NCBI GenBank assembly: GCA_018402365.1
Contig: JAGYJD010000003.1
Coordinates: forward strand, 33,865 to 97,864
From: Candidatus Nanopelagicales bacterium
Lineage (GTDB): Bacteria; Actinomycetota; Actinomycetes; S36-B12; UBA5976
DNA length: 64,000 nucleotides
Direction of reading: 5' to 3'
The notes under the pieces are model-generated. The model had not been told where the DNA came from. It was given only the letters and a program-made list of their open reading frames with translations, and did not search any database. The position numbers and the translations under genes were made by a program. Shown piece by piece: positions 18,502 to 27,495 of this stretch; the first letter of the stretch is position 1, and each line of letters opens with the position of its first letter.

Positions 18502-19040
18502 GGCATCAAGTTTAAGTGCGCCATAGCTTTACGCAACAGTTTGTCTTGACCGCCAGACATCTCAAGTTGTAATTGTGAACTTAAGGCATCTTCTAAAGTA
18601 ATCCATGTGAAATCGAGCATACTTTGATTCGGGACACACTCCCCCTCTATCGGAACGATAAAAGCCATGCTCACTGCATGTTGTCTAGGATCAAAAAAAC
18701 CTGTTAATTCAGGTGACGGAAAGTACTCAACCAAAGTGAATGGTGTCAATTCAGCAGATATCTTAGGCTTTGCGTCGGCTCCTAAGTCTTTAGCAATATG
18801 ACGCAACAGCGCATCGCGAATTCTTTCTTTGTGGTGGACTCGTCCGGAAACCATCGCTCTACTAATAGAACCGTTAGGCATGGCTCGTAGCAATAGACCA
18901 AAATTAGTAACAACGCCCTTTTCGTCAACCCTTACCGGCACTGCATCCACATACAGAATTGGCAACCGAGATCGAACAAATGTCAATTCGCTCTCTGAAA
19001 GCCAACTGCCATCATCGTGTTCTTCTTGCATTACGCCCAT
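18498..19040 (-). CDS. NUDIX-like DUF4916 domain protein
   Basis: A 180-residue protein beginning MGVMQEEHDDGSWLSESELTF. The segments LPILYVDAVPVRVDE, LLLRAMPNGSISRAMVSGRVHHKERIRDALLRHIAKDLG and ISAELTPFTLVEYFP resemble the NUDIX fold, but the classical GX5EX7REUXEEXGU box is altered: the REUXEE part reads RDALLRHIAKDLG. That pattern matches DUF4916, an actinobacterial NUDIX-like family of unknown substrate. It lies between the photolyase and VKOR genes on one strand, with about ten bases to the former. Confidence 0.78.
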   Translation of the reverse strand: MGVMQEEHDDGSWLSESELTFVRSRLPILYVDAVPVRVDEKGVVTNFGLLLRAMPNGSISRAMVSGRVHHKERIRDALLRHIAKDLGADAKPKISAELTPFTLVEYFPSPELTGFFDPRQHAVSMAFIVPIEGECVPNQSMLDFTWITLEDALSSQLQLEMSGGQDKLLRKAMAHLNLMP

Positions 19041-19049
19041 GTTTTCATC

Positions 19050-20537
19050 CTAAATTTTGTTACTTTCTTCATGCAGTAATTCTTCAAGATCACTTAGTCT
19101 ACGCAATCCGAATACCGCTTGGGAGATTCTAGGATTTTTTTGAAACTCTTCTTTATGACGATTTATAAACTTCCAATACCCCGCAGTAAATGGGCAGGCA
19201 GTCGGACCCACTCGAACCTGTGGTTGATATGCGCAACCTTTGCAAAAATTGCTCATCTTATTGATGTACGCACCCCCTGCGGCATAAGGTTTTGTGGACA
19301 TTCGACCACCATCCGCGTACTGACTCATGCCGATTACGTTGGCCGCCATCACCCAAGGATGACCATCTATGAAAGCCCTATCAAACCAATCCACTAGTTG
19401 TGCAGGAGCTATTTCTTGCTGCATGGCCCAATTGCCTAAAATCATTAATCGCTGAATGTGGTGTAACCAGGCACGATCATTTAAGTCATCAGTCAACTGA
19501 CTAAGACAGTTAGCTTTTATCTTTGAACTTGATAAATCACGCATCCAATCTGGTAATTTTTTGGTTGCCGCTAGATGATTGTTTGAAATTACGTAGTCTT
19601 CCCCGAAATGCCAATAAAGATGCCAAATGTAATCGCGCCATCCCAAAATTTGTCTAACAAAGCCTTCTACGCTATTTAAGGGAGCTCCCCCCTGATAAGC
19701 GGTTTCCGCTTTTTTAATAACTTCCATGGGATCTAAAAGGCCAATATTCATAGGTGCGCTCAAAAGCGAATGGGACATTTGCCAATCATTTTTTAAAGAA
19801 GCATCTTCGTATGGACCAAATGATTCCAGTCGATACTTAATGAAATTACTTAAAGCAGCTACAGCTTCTTTTCTGCTGGTAGCAAAATATTTGTTACGAG
19901 ATGGTTTACCTATAAATTTATATCCCGACTCAATGAGCTTTTCAATCTTTAAAAATGCCGCCTCATCTATTGGGTCCCAACTTGGATAAATATTTTCAGC
20001 TAAAGCTAACTTCTCTAACTTCGGTGGTGGCAAGCGATTTTCCGAATCGTAGTTCCAAGATCCACCTACCGGCGAACCGTCATTCTCAATCAAAATTCGG
20101 TGCTCAGATCTAACAAATCGATAATAATCTTCTAACCGCAGACGTTTGCCAGCTCTCTCTGCTACCCATTTTTGAAAAGTTGTTTCACCTGTGACAAATC
20201 CGCGACTGGGTAATCGAACGAAGTTTTCCTTTCCTCCAAAAAGCTTTCTTGCTATATAACTGGTGGGGCCAATAACTTCAGCTGGTTCATCAAAATCTCT
20301 TACAAAATCTTCTAAGTTATCACATTCAATGAGCTCAATTTGTTCGTTCGCTGAATCGATTCGATGCAGAATCGCACTCATCCACCATATTGCTTTTTGG
20401 ATATGTAACTCTCGCGAAAATGTTAGATCGTATGGCACCACAAGTAAGATTTTTTGATTTTTATCATCAACGAAATGTGGACCGAGTTGGTCGGGTAAAA
20501 GAATTCTTACTTTTGGTTTAAGCCCTCCGGTAGGCAA
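19050..20537 (-). CDS. Iron-sulfur bacterial cryptochrome/(6-4) photolyase (FeS-BCP)
   Basis: Flavoprotein of 495 residues that repairs (6-4) photoproducts with light or acts as a photoreceptor. The N-terminal Rossmann part (RILLPDQLGPHF) and the C-terminal FAD domain match the FeS-BCP/CryPro group. Cysteines for a [4Fe-4S] cluster are visible: ANCLSQL near residue 345 and FCKGCAYQPQ..GPTACPF at about 440-460. YADGGRMSTKPYAAGG is the FAD-domain signature. The start is a TTG at 20537 inside the end of the ABC ATPase gene. A DNA-repair gene is plausible for a sunlit surface-water organism (inference). Confidence 0.9.
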   Translation of the reverse strand: MPTGGLKPKVRILLPDQLGPHFVDDKNQKILLVVPYDLTFSRELHIQKAIWWMSAILHRIDSANEQIELIECDNLEDFVRDFDEPAEVIGPTSYIARKLFGGKENFVRLPSRGFVTGETTFQKWVAERAGKRLRLEDYYRFVRSEHRILIENDGSPVGGSWNYDSENRLPPPKLEKLALAENIYPSWDPIDEAAFLKIEKLIESGYKFIGKPSRNKYFATSRKEAVAALSNFIKYRLESFGPYEDASLKNDWQMSHSLLSAPMNIGLLDPMEVIKKAETAYQGGAPLNSVEGFVRQILGWRDYIWHLYWHFGEDYVISNNHLAATKKLPDWMRDLSSSKIKANCLSQLTDDLNDRAWLHHIQRLMILGNWAMQQEIAPAQLVDWFDRAFIDGHPWVMAANVIGMSQYADGGRMSTKPYAAGGAYINKMSNFCKGCAYQPQVRVGPTACPFTAGYWKFINRHKEEFQKNPRISQAVFGLRRLSDLEELLHEESNKI

Positions 20538-21311
20538 ATCTTCGCCCTTCAGTATTAACTACTCGAATATTAAAACCGTATAAATTTGATAAGCTCTCTT
20601 CGCTCAAAGTGGACTCAATATCTCCTTTGGCAAAAACTTCACCGTTATTTAATAATAGCGCTTGATTGAACCCATTAGGAATCTCTTCGATATGATGAGT
20701 CGCAGCATCGCAAAGGCGGTTTAAAGCCAGAATTCAGTTAATTTAGCCAATTGATGAAGCAAATCCTCCCTCGATGGTAAGTCCAAAGAGGCAGCGGGTT
20801 CATCTAAAATTAAAAGTTCTGGATCATTCATGAGTGCTCTCGCAATGTCAACTTTTTTTCTCTCTCCAGCTGACAGGTTTCCGTATTGCCGGTCCCGATA
20901 GCCGCTCATTCCCATGAGATCTAATACTTGCGCCGCTCTGGCAATATCAAAGCTTGAATATACTTCTCGCCAACGTCCAACTATGCCGTAAGCGGCGCTG
21001 ATAACCGCATCAAAAACTTTTTCGTTTGGATCCATAATCAAATTTAGTCGCGATCCCGCATAACCAATACTCAATTTCAATTGGTTTAGGTCGGTTTTAC
21101 CCATAACCTTTCCTAAAATCTCAACATTTCCACCTGACGGGAACTGAAATCCGGCCGCTATCTCTATCAGAGACGTCTTACCTGCACCGTTAGGTCCCAA
21201 AATAACTAAATGTTGGTTGAATTTGGTTTCAAAATTGATATTTTTCAGGATTGAAGTTTGATCTCGAATCAAATCAACGTTTTCAAATTTAAGTACGGAG
21301 CCGGTGGTCAT
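20518..21311 (-). pseudogene. ABC transporter ATP-binding protein, single frameshift near the 3' end
   Basis: ATPase subunit with Walker A LGPNGAGKTS (residues about 37-46), signature LSAGERKK, and Walker B LLILDEPAASLD. The open frame stops after 196 codons at 20721, but the next frame continues with DAATHHIEEIPNGFNQALLLNNGEVFAKG (the H-loop and D-strand region expected there) and ends at 20518. So one indel near 20725-20735 separates the two parts; the full protein would have about 264 residues. No permease gene is adjacent, so the substrate is unknown. It is similar in outline to ModF-like stand-alone ATPases. Confidence 0.85.
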
Positions 21312-21342
21312 TTGAATTTAATCTTAATCAACAATAGTCTCG

Positions 21343-22074
21343 ATGACTCTTAACCACCCGCCTGAAACAGAATTTCTAAAAAGTTGCTATGTTTCAATCT
21401 GGCTCAATGCCTTCTTAAGCTCCACCGAGTCGCTTGAGAGCTCTCATGATTCATTAGCGTTGAAACTCCCTGGTGTTAATTTTGGTGCCTATGATTTCGA
21501 CGTTTTCGAATTTCTTGAATTTCTAAGGGACTCAAAAGTAACAAAAGCACGAGTTCATTTACCGGTTAGTGGCGCCTTAGATGGTTTGATCGATACCGGT
21601 GAATATCTGGATTTTGCGTTGGCCGCGGGTGAGGTGATAACTCTTTCGGGATCAGAAGATTACGCGTTAGTTCCTAACTATCACCAGTGGTCGCTATTTC
21701 CGATAAAGGTAAAACCGGCGATGGCTTTTTTTGATTGGCGCGAGGTGGACCGAAATTTTGCTGAATTCCTACCGCAAGTCAGTGGATCTTTGGAGGCCTT
21801 TGACTTGATCGCGGCAAATCAAGCTGCTCGGGAAATTATGATCTCACTTGATCACGATATTTCTACCTTGCAATTCCCAGAGCTCCAACCAGAGCGAGTT
21901 ACTTTTTTGCTCGGCAGATTGATGCGGACACTGGTAATTGGTGAATTGGCAAAGCTGGACTTTGCCCATTCTGCCTCTTCCACTAAAAATCGCCTTTTTA
22001 AAGAAAACGTTGAGGAATTAATCACAAGAAGTCGTTCGTATCTTTCGCAAGTTAGCAATTATCATTGGAATTAA
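21343..22074 (+). CDS. Conserved actinobacterial protein of unknown function
   Basis: I do not recognise a named domain. The 243-residue protein looks soluble, with no signal peptide or membrane helix and an acidic first half (PGVNFGAYDFDVFEFLEFL, RVHLPVSGALDGLIDTG). It has GSEDYALVPNYHQWSLFPI in the middle and a helical basic C-terminus. It lies between an ABC ATPase (divergent) and serB (same strand, 19 nt apart), a setting I remember from other Actinobacteria, where a protein of similar size is annotated as hypothetical. The coding frame is convincing because it is long, unbroken and codon-like. Confidence 0.7.
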   Translation: MTLNHPPETEFLKSCYVSIWLNAFLSSTESLESSHDSLALKLPGVNFGAYDFDVFEFLEFLRDSKVTKARVHLPVSGALDGLIDTGEYLDFALAAGEVITLSGSEDYALVPNYHQWSLFPIKVKPAMAFFDWREVDRNFAEFLPQVSGSLEAFDLIAANQAAREIMISLDHDISTLQFPELQPERVTFLLGRLMRTLVIGELAKLDFAHSASSTKNRLFKENVEELITRSRSYLSQVSNYHWN

Positions 22075-22093
22075 TGAGAAATTCAAAATTTTT

Positions 22094-22741
22094 ATGATTC
22101 AACCAAATATTAGCTACTTGGTGATGATGGATATGGATTCAACGCTTATTGAAAATGAAGTCATTGATGACCTGGCAAGTGCCCATGGAGTGGGTCAACA
22201 AGTCAAAGAAATTACCGAAGCAGCCATGCGAGGCGAGCTTGATTTCGCACAAAGTTTAAAGAAGCGAGTTGCGCTTTTAGCTGGTGCTGATGAATTGGTT
22301 ATCGCCAAGGTACAAAAAAATATTAGAATTACCCCAGGAGCACAAGAGCTGATTTCAAAATTTAGAGAATTAAACTTTAAGACCTGTGTTGTTAGTGGCG
22401 GTTTTGACGTGATTGTTGAGAAGATAGTAGAAAATCTAGGGATTGATGATTTCGCGGCCAATCGACTCGAAATAATAGACGGCAGATTAACCGGCCAACT
22501 ATTGGGTGAAATTATTGACGCTGCGGGTAAGAGAGCTACCTTGCTTGAAATGGCTCAAAAATACGCAATCTCGTTAAAGCACACTATTGCAATTGGTGAT
22601 GGCGCCAACGATCTTCCAATGATTGATGAGGCTGAAATCGGTATTGCCTTCAATGCCAAACCTGCCCTGAAAGAAAAGGCTAATTTAATAGTAGACAGCG
22701 AAAACTTACAAGATGTCTTAAAGGCTTTAAAAATTAACTAG
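22094..22741 (+). CDS. serB: Phosphoserine phosphatase SerB
   Basis: HAD-family enzyme that dephosphorylates O-phospho-L-serine in the last step of serine synthesis. The 215-residue protein has motif I DMDSTLIENEVID, motif II VVSGGFDVIV (S-G-G-F), Lys in the AALKEKAN region and motif IV GDGANDLPMIDEAEIGIAF. It lacks the N-terminal ACT domains seen in some actinobacterial SerB proteins, so it is the short form. Its TAG stop is interlocked with the stop of the convergent fabI (shared CTAG at 22738-22741). Confidence 0.93.
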   Translation: MIQPNISYLVMMDMDSTLIENEVIDDLASAHGVGQQVKEITEAAMRGELDFAQSLKKRVALLAGADELVIAKVQKNIRITPGAQELISKFRELNFKTCVVSGGFDVIVEKIVENLGIDDFAANRLEIIDGRLTGQLLGEIIDAAGKRATLLEMAQKYAISLKHTIAIGDGANDLPMIDEAEIGIAFNAKPALKEKANLIVDSENLQDVLKALKIN

Positions 22742-23505
22742 TAGCCCATGGCGTGATAGCCACCATCCACATGGATGATCTCACCAGTGGTCGCTGGAAA
22801 CCAGTCGCTTAGCAAGGCAACTACTGCCTTTGCGGAAGGCACTGGATCTGAGATCGACCAAGTCAACGGGGAACGATCAGACCAAGCTGCTTCGAATTTT
22901 TCAAATCCAGGAATATGTTTAGCGGCAACTGTATTTAAGGGACCAGCCGCTACTAAATTAACGCGAATTCCTTTTGGACCCAAATCGCGTGCAAGGTATC
23001 GCGAGGTGGCTTCTAACGCGGACTTTGCAACTCCCATCCAGTCGTACTGGGGCCAGGCAACCGCCGCATCAAAATCTAGCCCAACCACGCTCGACCCAGT
23101 TGGCATAAGATCTAAGGCCGCTACCGTCAAAGATTTAAATGAGAAGGCGCTGGTGTGTAAAGCAATTGCTACATCTTCCCACTCAGTTTTTAAAAAATTT
23201 CCACCCAAAGCACTCTGCGGCGCAAAACCAACGGCGTGAACTATGCCATCAATCTGTTTTGTGTATTTCATTAATTCACTTTTTAAATTATCTAAGTTTT
23301 CTTTACTTGTCACGTCTAATTCAATAATGGGTGGAGTACTAGGTAATTTATTACTGGCTCGCTCGGTTAGAGACATCGCTCGTCCAAAAGATGACAAGAT
23401 AACCTTGCCACCGTTTTGTTGGATTAATTCTGCGACCGAAAAAGCAATTGAGTGATTTGTTAAAACTCCAGTAACCAGTACTGTCTTGCCATCCATAATT
23501 CCCAT
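22738..23505 (-). CDS. fabI: Enoyl-[acyl-carrier-protein] reductase FabI (InhA-like)
   Basis: NADH-dependent reductase that completes each round of fatty-acid elongation. The 255-residue SDR-type protein opens GKTVLVTGVLTNHSIAF, the atypical glycine region of FabI/InhA, and has YDWMGVAKSALE with the catalytic Tyr-x6-Lys and RVNLVAAGPLNTVAA afterwards. HAVGFAP precedes the active site. The gene lies seven bases after fabG, forming the fabG-fabI pair typical of Actinobacteria. An internal ATG at 23496 is an alternative start. Confidence 0.93.
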   Translation of the reverse strand: MGIMDGKTVLVTGVLTNHSIAFSVAELIQQNGGKVILSSFGRAMSLTERASNKLPSTPPIIELDVTSKENLDNLKSELMKYTKQIDGIVHAVGFAPQSALGGNFLKTEWEDVAIALHTSAFSFKSLTVAALDLMPTGSSVVGLDFDAAVAWPQYDWMGVAKSALEATSRYLARDLGPKGIRVNLVAAGPLNTVAAKHIPGFEKFEAAWSDRSPLTWSISDPVPSAKAVVALLSDWFPATTGEIIHVDGGYHAMGY

Positions 23506-23512
23506 AAGTCCT

Positions 23513-24235
23513 CTAGTGTCCCATACCTAAGCCGCCATCAACCGGGATGAGGGCACCTGTGATGAAAGCTGCATCGTCGGAAGACAAAAATGCAACCATT
23601 TTGGCTACTTCGCTAGGTTCGGCAGTCCTACCTAGCGGAGTCATGGAGGCAATCATTGCTTTTTGTTCTGCTGGTAAATCTTTTGTCATATCCGTGTTCA
23701 CATAACCAGGCGCCACCACATTTACTCGAATTGATCTTTGTCCTAATTCCCTCGCCATTGAGCGGGCTGCGCCTATTACCGCAGCCTTAGTACTGGCGTA
23801 TGCCGTTTGACCGCTCGAGCCCAGCATTCCTACTACTGATCCGATAAAGATAATGCTGCCAGATCTTTGCTTAAGCATTAAGCGACTTACCCTTCTCGCG
23901 ATCTGAATAGACCCTGTCAAATTGGTTGCAATGGTTTGATGCAAATCTGAATCCTCAAGTCTCATTAGCAAAGCATCTTTATTCCACCCTGCATTAATTA
24001 CTAAGGCATCAATTCGTTGATATTTGTCTTCAACCTGTTTAACTAAATTCTCTATCGATACTGGATCGGTGACATCGCACGGCAATTGCTCAAATTCAGC
24101 ATTTGCTCTCTCACTTCTATAGCTTCCAACCACCTGCCAACCTTGCGAAACAAATTCCTGTGCAATTGCCAGCCCAATGCCACGATTGGCACCTGTAATT
24201 AGGGCAACTTTTCTCTCATTCACGACCTTGAACAT
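23513..24235 (-). CDS. fabG: 3-oxoacyl-[acyl-carrier-protein] reductase FabG
   Basis: SDR-family ketoreductase of fatty-acid synthesis, 240 residues. Motifs: GANRGIG for NADP binding (residues about 15-21), NAGWNKD, SIIFIGSVVG carrying the catalytic Ser, and YASTKAAVIG with Tyr-x3-Lys; PGYVNTDM follows. It precedes fabI in one transcription unit. A GTG at 24223 is an alternative start that would remove four residues. The gene is divergent from the DUF3099 gene. Confidence 0.93.
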   Translation of the reverse strand: MFKVVNERKVALITGANRGIGLAIAQEFVSQGWQVVGSYRSERANAEFEQLPCDVTDPVSIENLVKQVEDKYQRIDALVINAGWNKDALLMRLEDSDLHQTIATNLTGSIQIARRVSRLMLKQRSGSIIFIGSVVGMLGSSGQTAYASTKAAVIGAARSMARELGQRSIRVNVVAPGYVNTDMTKDLPAEQKAMIASMTPLGRTAEPSEVAKMVAFLSSDDAAFITGALIPVDGGLGMGH

Positions 24236-24316
24236 ACCCGTAAGCTCGCCCTTGCTTTGCTGTGGCTGAAAACCCCGAATGGCTTTAGGCTAAATCCAGA
24301 TGAGAGGGGCTTGAGC

Positions 24317-24610
24317 TTGAGTGAGCAGCCAGTTTTTCGCATAACTAATGCTCAGACTAGTTTCTTAGAGGAGCAAAAGGGTCGAACTCGTCGCTACTTA
24401 TTCTCGATGAGCCTTAGAACGATTTGTTTTCTAGCAGCGGTCGTCACCACCGGTAACCTGAGAATTGCTTTTATTATTGGAGCAATATTTTTACCCTACA
24501 TCGCGGTAGTAGTGGCAAATGCTGGCCGAGAGCGAACCTTTTTACCCATTAAATCCCCTGGCGTAAACTTGAAGTCAAATGTCCAACAAATTACAAAATC
24601 CGAATCCTAA
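24317..24610 (+). CDS. DUF3099 family membrane protein
   Basis: Small membrane protein. The core VFRITNAQTSFLEEQKGRTRRYLFSMSLRT is a DUF3099 hallmark, followed by two hydrophobic helices (ICFLAAVVTTGNL and AFIIGAIFLPYIAVVVANA) and a short basic tail. I choose a TTG at 24317 because GAGAGGGG lies seven bases upstream; the frame extends back to 24257 but with no family resemblance. The product is 97 residues. The end overlaps the SURF1 start by 32 nt. Function unknown. Confidence 0.75.
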   Translation: MSEQPVFRITNAQTSFLEEQKGRTRRYLFSMSLRTICFLAAVVTTGNLRIAFIIGAIFLPYIAVVVANAGRERTFLPIKSPGVNLKSNVQQITKSES

Positions 24611-25319
24611 ATCCGTATTACTTAAGTTGTTTTCGGGTAAAAATTGGATCCTTTTTACATTATTAATAATTTTAGCATTTGCCATTTCGATAAGACTAGG
24701 TTTTTGGCAGAACGAACGTCACCAAAGCCGAGTCGAATTTAATCAAAATGTTGAACAGGCCCTCACCGCTCCAGCAAATGATTTGTCAGCTATTTACCAA
24801 GACGCCTCCCCGTGGCAAAAGGTGATGACCTCTGGTGAATTTATTGCCGATAGTCAAAAATTAGTACGAAGAAGATATCTCGAAGGCAAACTTGGATTTT
24901 GGATTGTAGCCAAGTTGCAAACCAATAATGGTAAAACAGTTTTGGTAAATCGCGGATTTATCCCAGCCACGCTGGCGGCAAATGAAACACCACAAGTTGA
25001 AGACCCACCGCTCGGTATCGTGCAGGTAGAAGGCTACTTTCAAAACTTAGATGTGGAATCTGAAAAACCTTCAGATCTTCCACCTCTTCAAGTAAGTGCG
25101 ATTAATGCCACTCAGTTTGAGTTAAGCCAAAATGACTATCAACTATTTATTCATCAAATAAATACCGAAGAGAATTTGCAAGCAATCCCCTCACCTCAAT
25201 TGACTTTTGGATCACACTTGGCATATTCATTGCAGTGGTTTGCCTTTGCCTTCATGATCGTAGTGGGCTGGATAATTCTTACGAGAAAAGAATTAAGTGA
25301 ATTGAGAAAATTAGATTAA
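24579..25319 (+). CDS. SURF1 family protein (cytochrome oxidase assembly)
   Basis: Membrane protein of 246 residues with one transmembrane helix near the N-terminus (ILFTLLIILAFAISIRLGFWQNER) and one at the C-terminus (LAYSLQWFAFAFMIVVGWIIL), the SURF1 topology. In between, PWQKVMTSGEF, VLVNRGFIPA and QVEGYF fit the family. SURF1 proteins help assemble heme-copper oxidases, probably by handling heme a, which agrees with ctaA and ctaB in the same window. It converges with the ABC exporter gene, overlapping by nine bases. Confidence 0.88.
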   Translation: MSNKLQNPNPKSVLLKLFSGKNWILFTLLIILAFAISIRLGFWQNERHQSRVEFNQNVEQALTAPANDLSAIYQDASPWQKVMTSGEFIADSQKLVRRRYLEGKLGFWIVAKLQTNNGKTVLVNRGFIPATLAANETPQVEDPPLGIVQVEGYFQNLDVESEKPSDLPPLQVSAINATQFELSQNDYQLFIHQINTEENLQAIPSPQLTFGSHLAYSLQWFAFAFMIVVGWIILTRKELSELRKLD

Positions 25320-27160
25320 CTGAGTTTCAAACAATTCTTTGTATAGTCCACCCTTTTTAAGTAAAGAAATGTGATTTCCAATTTCGATAATCTTTCCTTG
25401 ATTTAAAACTACAATCTGATCTGCCTTAACTACGGTTGAAAGTCGATGTGCCACCACCAAAGCCGTTCGATTTGCCAAAGCTAAATTAAGTGCCTTTTGT
25501 ACTTGAGCCTCATTCTCGGTGTCTAAATGAGCGGTAGCTTCATCCAAAATTACAATCCGAGGGGCTTTTAAAAAAACGCGGGCAATAGCTAAGCGTTGTT
25601 TTTCACCGCCACTTAATCTATGCCCTCTATCCCCCACCACGGTTTCTAAGCCTGCAGGTAAATTTTTAACAAAATCATAAAGTTGGGCTGATTTTAAAGA
25701 TTCAGATAACTCTTCAGGTGTTGCATCTGGTTTAATAAAAGTAAGTTATTTTTAATGGAATCATGAAACAGGTGCGGTTCTTGAGACCACTCCAATTTCA
25801 CCTCGCAGAAGTGAGGTCGACAAATCTTTACATTCACACCACCAATCAAGACTTCGCCCTCACTCACGTCATAAAGACGAGTAACGAGTCCCGTCAAACT
25901 AGATTTACCGGCCCCACTTGGTCCTACTAGCGCCACAGTTGAGCCATGCTCAATAGTCAAATTGATATCTTGCAAAGCTTCAGTTAAATCTTGTTGGACT
26001 TGAATATTTTTTGAACCGAGTGTTTCTAAAGTTAGCTCTGAATCTGAGTAAGTTAAGTTAACGTTTTTAAATTCAATCCCTAATTCGCCACTTGGTAAGG
26101 TTTTGGGATTATTTGGCTCAGTTATAGGATTTTTTAAATCAAGAATCTCAAAAACCCGGTCAAATGACACAAGCGCGGTCATCACGTCAACTCGAATATT
26201 AGAAAGTGCTGTTAAAGGGCCATAAAGGCGTCCTAAAAGCGCTGTCAAGGCTAATAGCGTGCCTAGGGTAATTGTTTCATTAATAGTTAGCACTCCACCA
26301 AATCCATAAACCAGCGCAGTAGCCAAAGTTGCCACCAGGGTGAGGGAAATAATAAAAATTCGATTTGCCATGGCAATTTTGATTCCGATGTCTCTTACCG
26401 AAGTAGCGCGGTCGCTAAAAATCTTTGTTTCACTTTGATAGTTGCCAAATAGCTTTATCAATAAAGCACCAGAGACATTAAATCTCTCACTCATTTGTTG
26501 ATTCATGTCAGCATTAAAATTCATTTGCTCTCGCGTCAACGCCTGGAGTTTTCTACCTAAAAGCCGAGCCGGAACCAAAAATAAGGGCACCAAAATCAAA
26601 GCACCTAAGGTTATTTGCCAATTTAAAACCAGCATTGTGCCAATTACCACGATTAAAGCGATGAAGTTTGAGAGAATTCCACTCAAGGTGGAGGTAAAAG
26701 CTTGCTGCGCCCCAATTACGTCATTATTTAATCTAGATATTAGAGAACCAGTTTGGGAGCGAGTAAAAAAAGCTACCGGTTGACGTTGCACTGAATCAAA
26801 AACTTGGCTTCTTAAATTCAGAATTAATCCTTCGCCAATTCTTGCTGAGTACCAACGCTCCACGATGCTAAAAAGTCCAGAAAAGAGTGCCAAAATTGCC
26901 ACCAGTGCCGCGCTTGTTATAACAACTCCGGTGTCAGCTTTTAAAATTCCTTCGTCAATGATTTCTCTGAAGAGTAAAGGCTGCGCCACAATTAAAAAGG
27001 CGTCAACGGTGACTAGTACCACTAAAAAATAAAAATCCCGATAAAAAGGTTTTGCGTACCCCAAAATTCTCTTACCGGTAACCTTGCCGAGCTTTTGGTT
27101 TAGGACACTTCTATCCCTGGTGAGAGAGCGATACATCTCCCAAGGTTGCATTTGGCTCAA
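25311..27160 (-). pseudogene. ABC exporter, fused permease and ATPase (MdlB-like), frameshifted
   Basis: Type I exporter half-transporter: six transmembrane helices (residues about 45-310), then the ATPase with Walker A VGPSGAGKSS, signature LSGGEKQR and Walker B IVILDEATAHLD. The frame is lost between 25694 and 25640, where a T/A run is one short (AAAA at 25737-25740). Just upstream, residues read as VKICRPHFCEVKLEWSQEP are a compensated misframe of the expected VKDLSTSLLRGEIGVVSQEP, caused by indels near 25783 and 25827. Repairing these gives one protein of about 617 residues. The substrate is unknown. The gene starts nine bases after sufT ends. Confidence 0.88.
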
Positions 27161-27168
27161 TGGGTTCC

Positions 27169-27495
27169 TTAGAGGTTAAAGCCTAACGCCCTAAGCATTT
27201 GCCGACCCTCGTCAGTAATCTTCTCAGGACCCCAAGGTGGGAGCCAGACCCAATTAATTTTAAAATCCTTCACCAACCCATCTAAGGCCGAGCGGGTTTG
27301 ATCCTCAATCACGTCGGTTAAAGGACAGGCCGCTGATGTTAAGGTCATATCGATGGTCGCTACGTCATCCTCAGCAACCTCTACTCCATAAATCAGTCCT
27401 AGATCCACCACATTGATACCCAATTCGGGATCAACTACGTCATGAAGCGCTTCTAAAACGTCTTCTTGTTTTGAACTTGTTTCAATACTGCTCAT
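27169..27495 (-). CDS. sufT: SufT-like metal-sulfur cluster assembly factor (DUF59/MIP18)
   Basis: A 108-residue protein of the DUF59 family: ALHDVVDPELGINVVDLGLIYGV near the start and TSAACPLTDVIEDQ with the conserved Cys. SufT-type proteins assist maturation of Fe-S proteins. I use the ATG at 27495; the frame runs back to 27549 but that stretch lies in sufU, and the ATG overlaps the sufU TGA (ATGA). It is the last gene of the suf operon. Confidence 0.9.
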   Translation of the reverse strand: MSSIETSSKQEDVLEALHDVVDPELGINVVDLGLIYGVEVAEDDVATIDMTLTSAACPLTDVIEDQTRSALDGLVKDFKINWVWLPPWGPEKITDEGRQMLRALGFNL

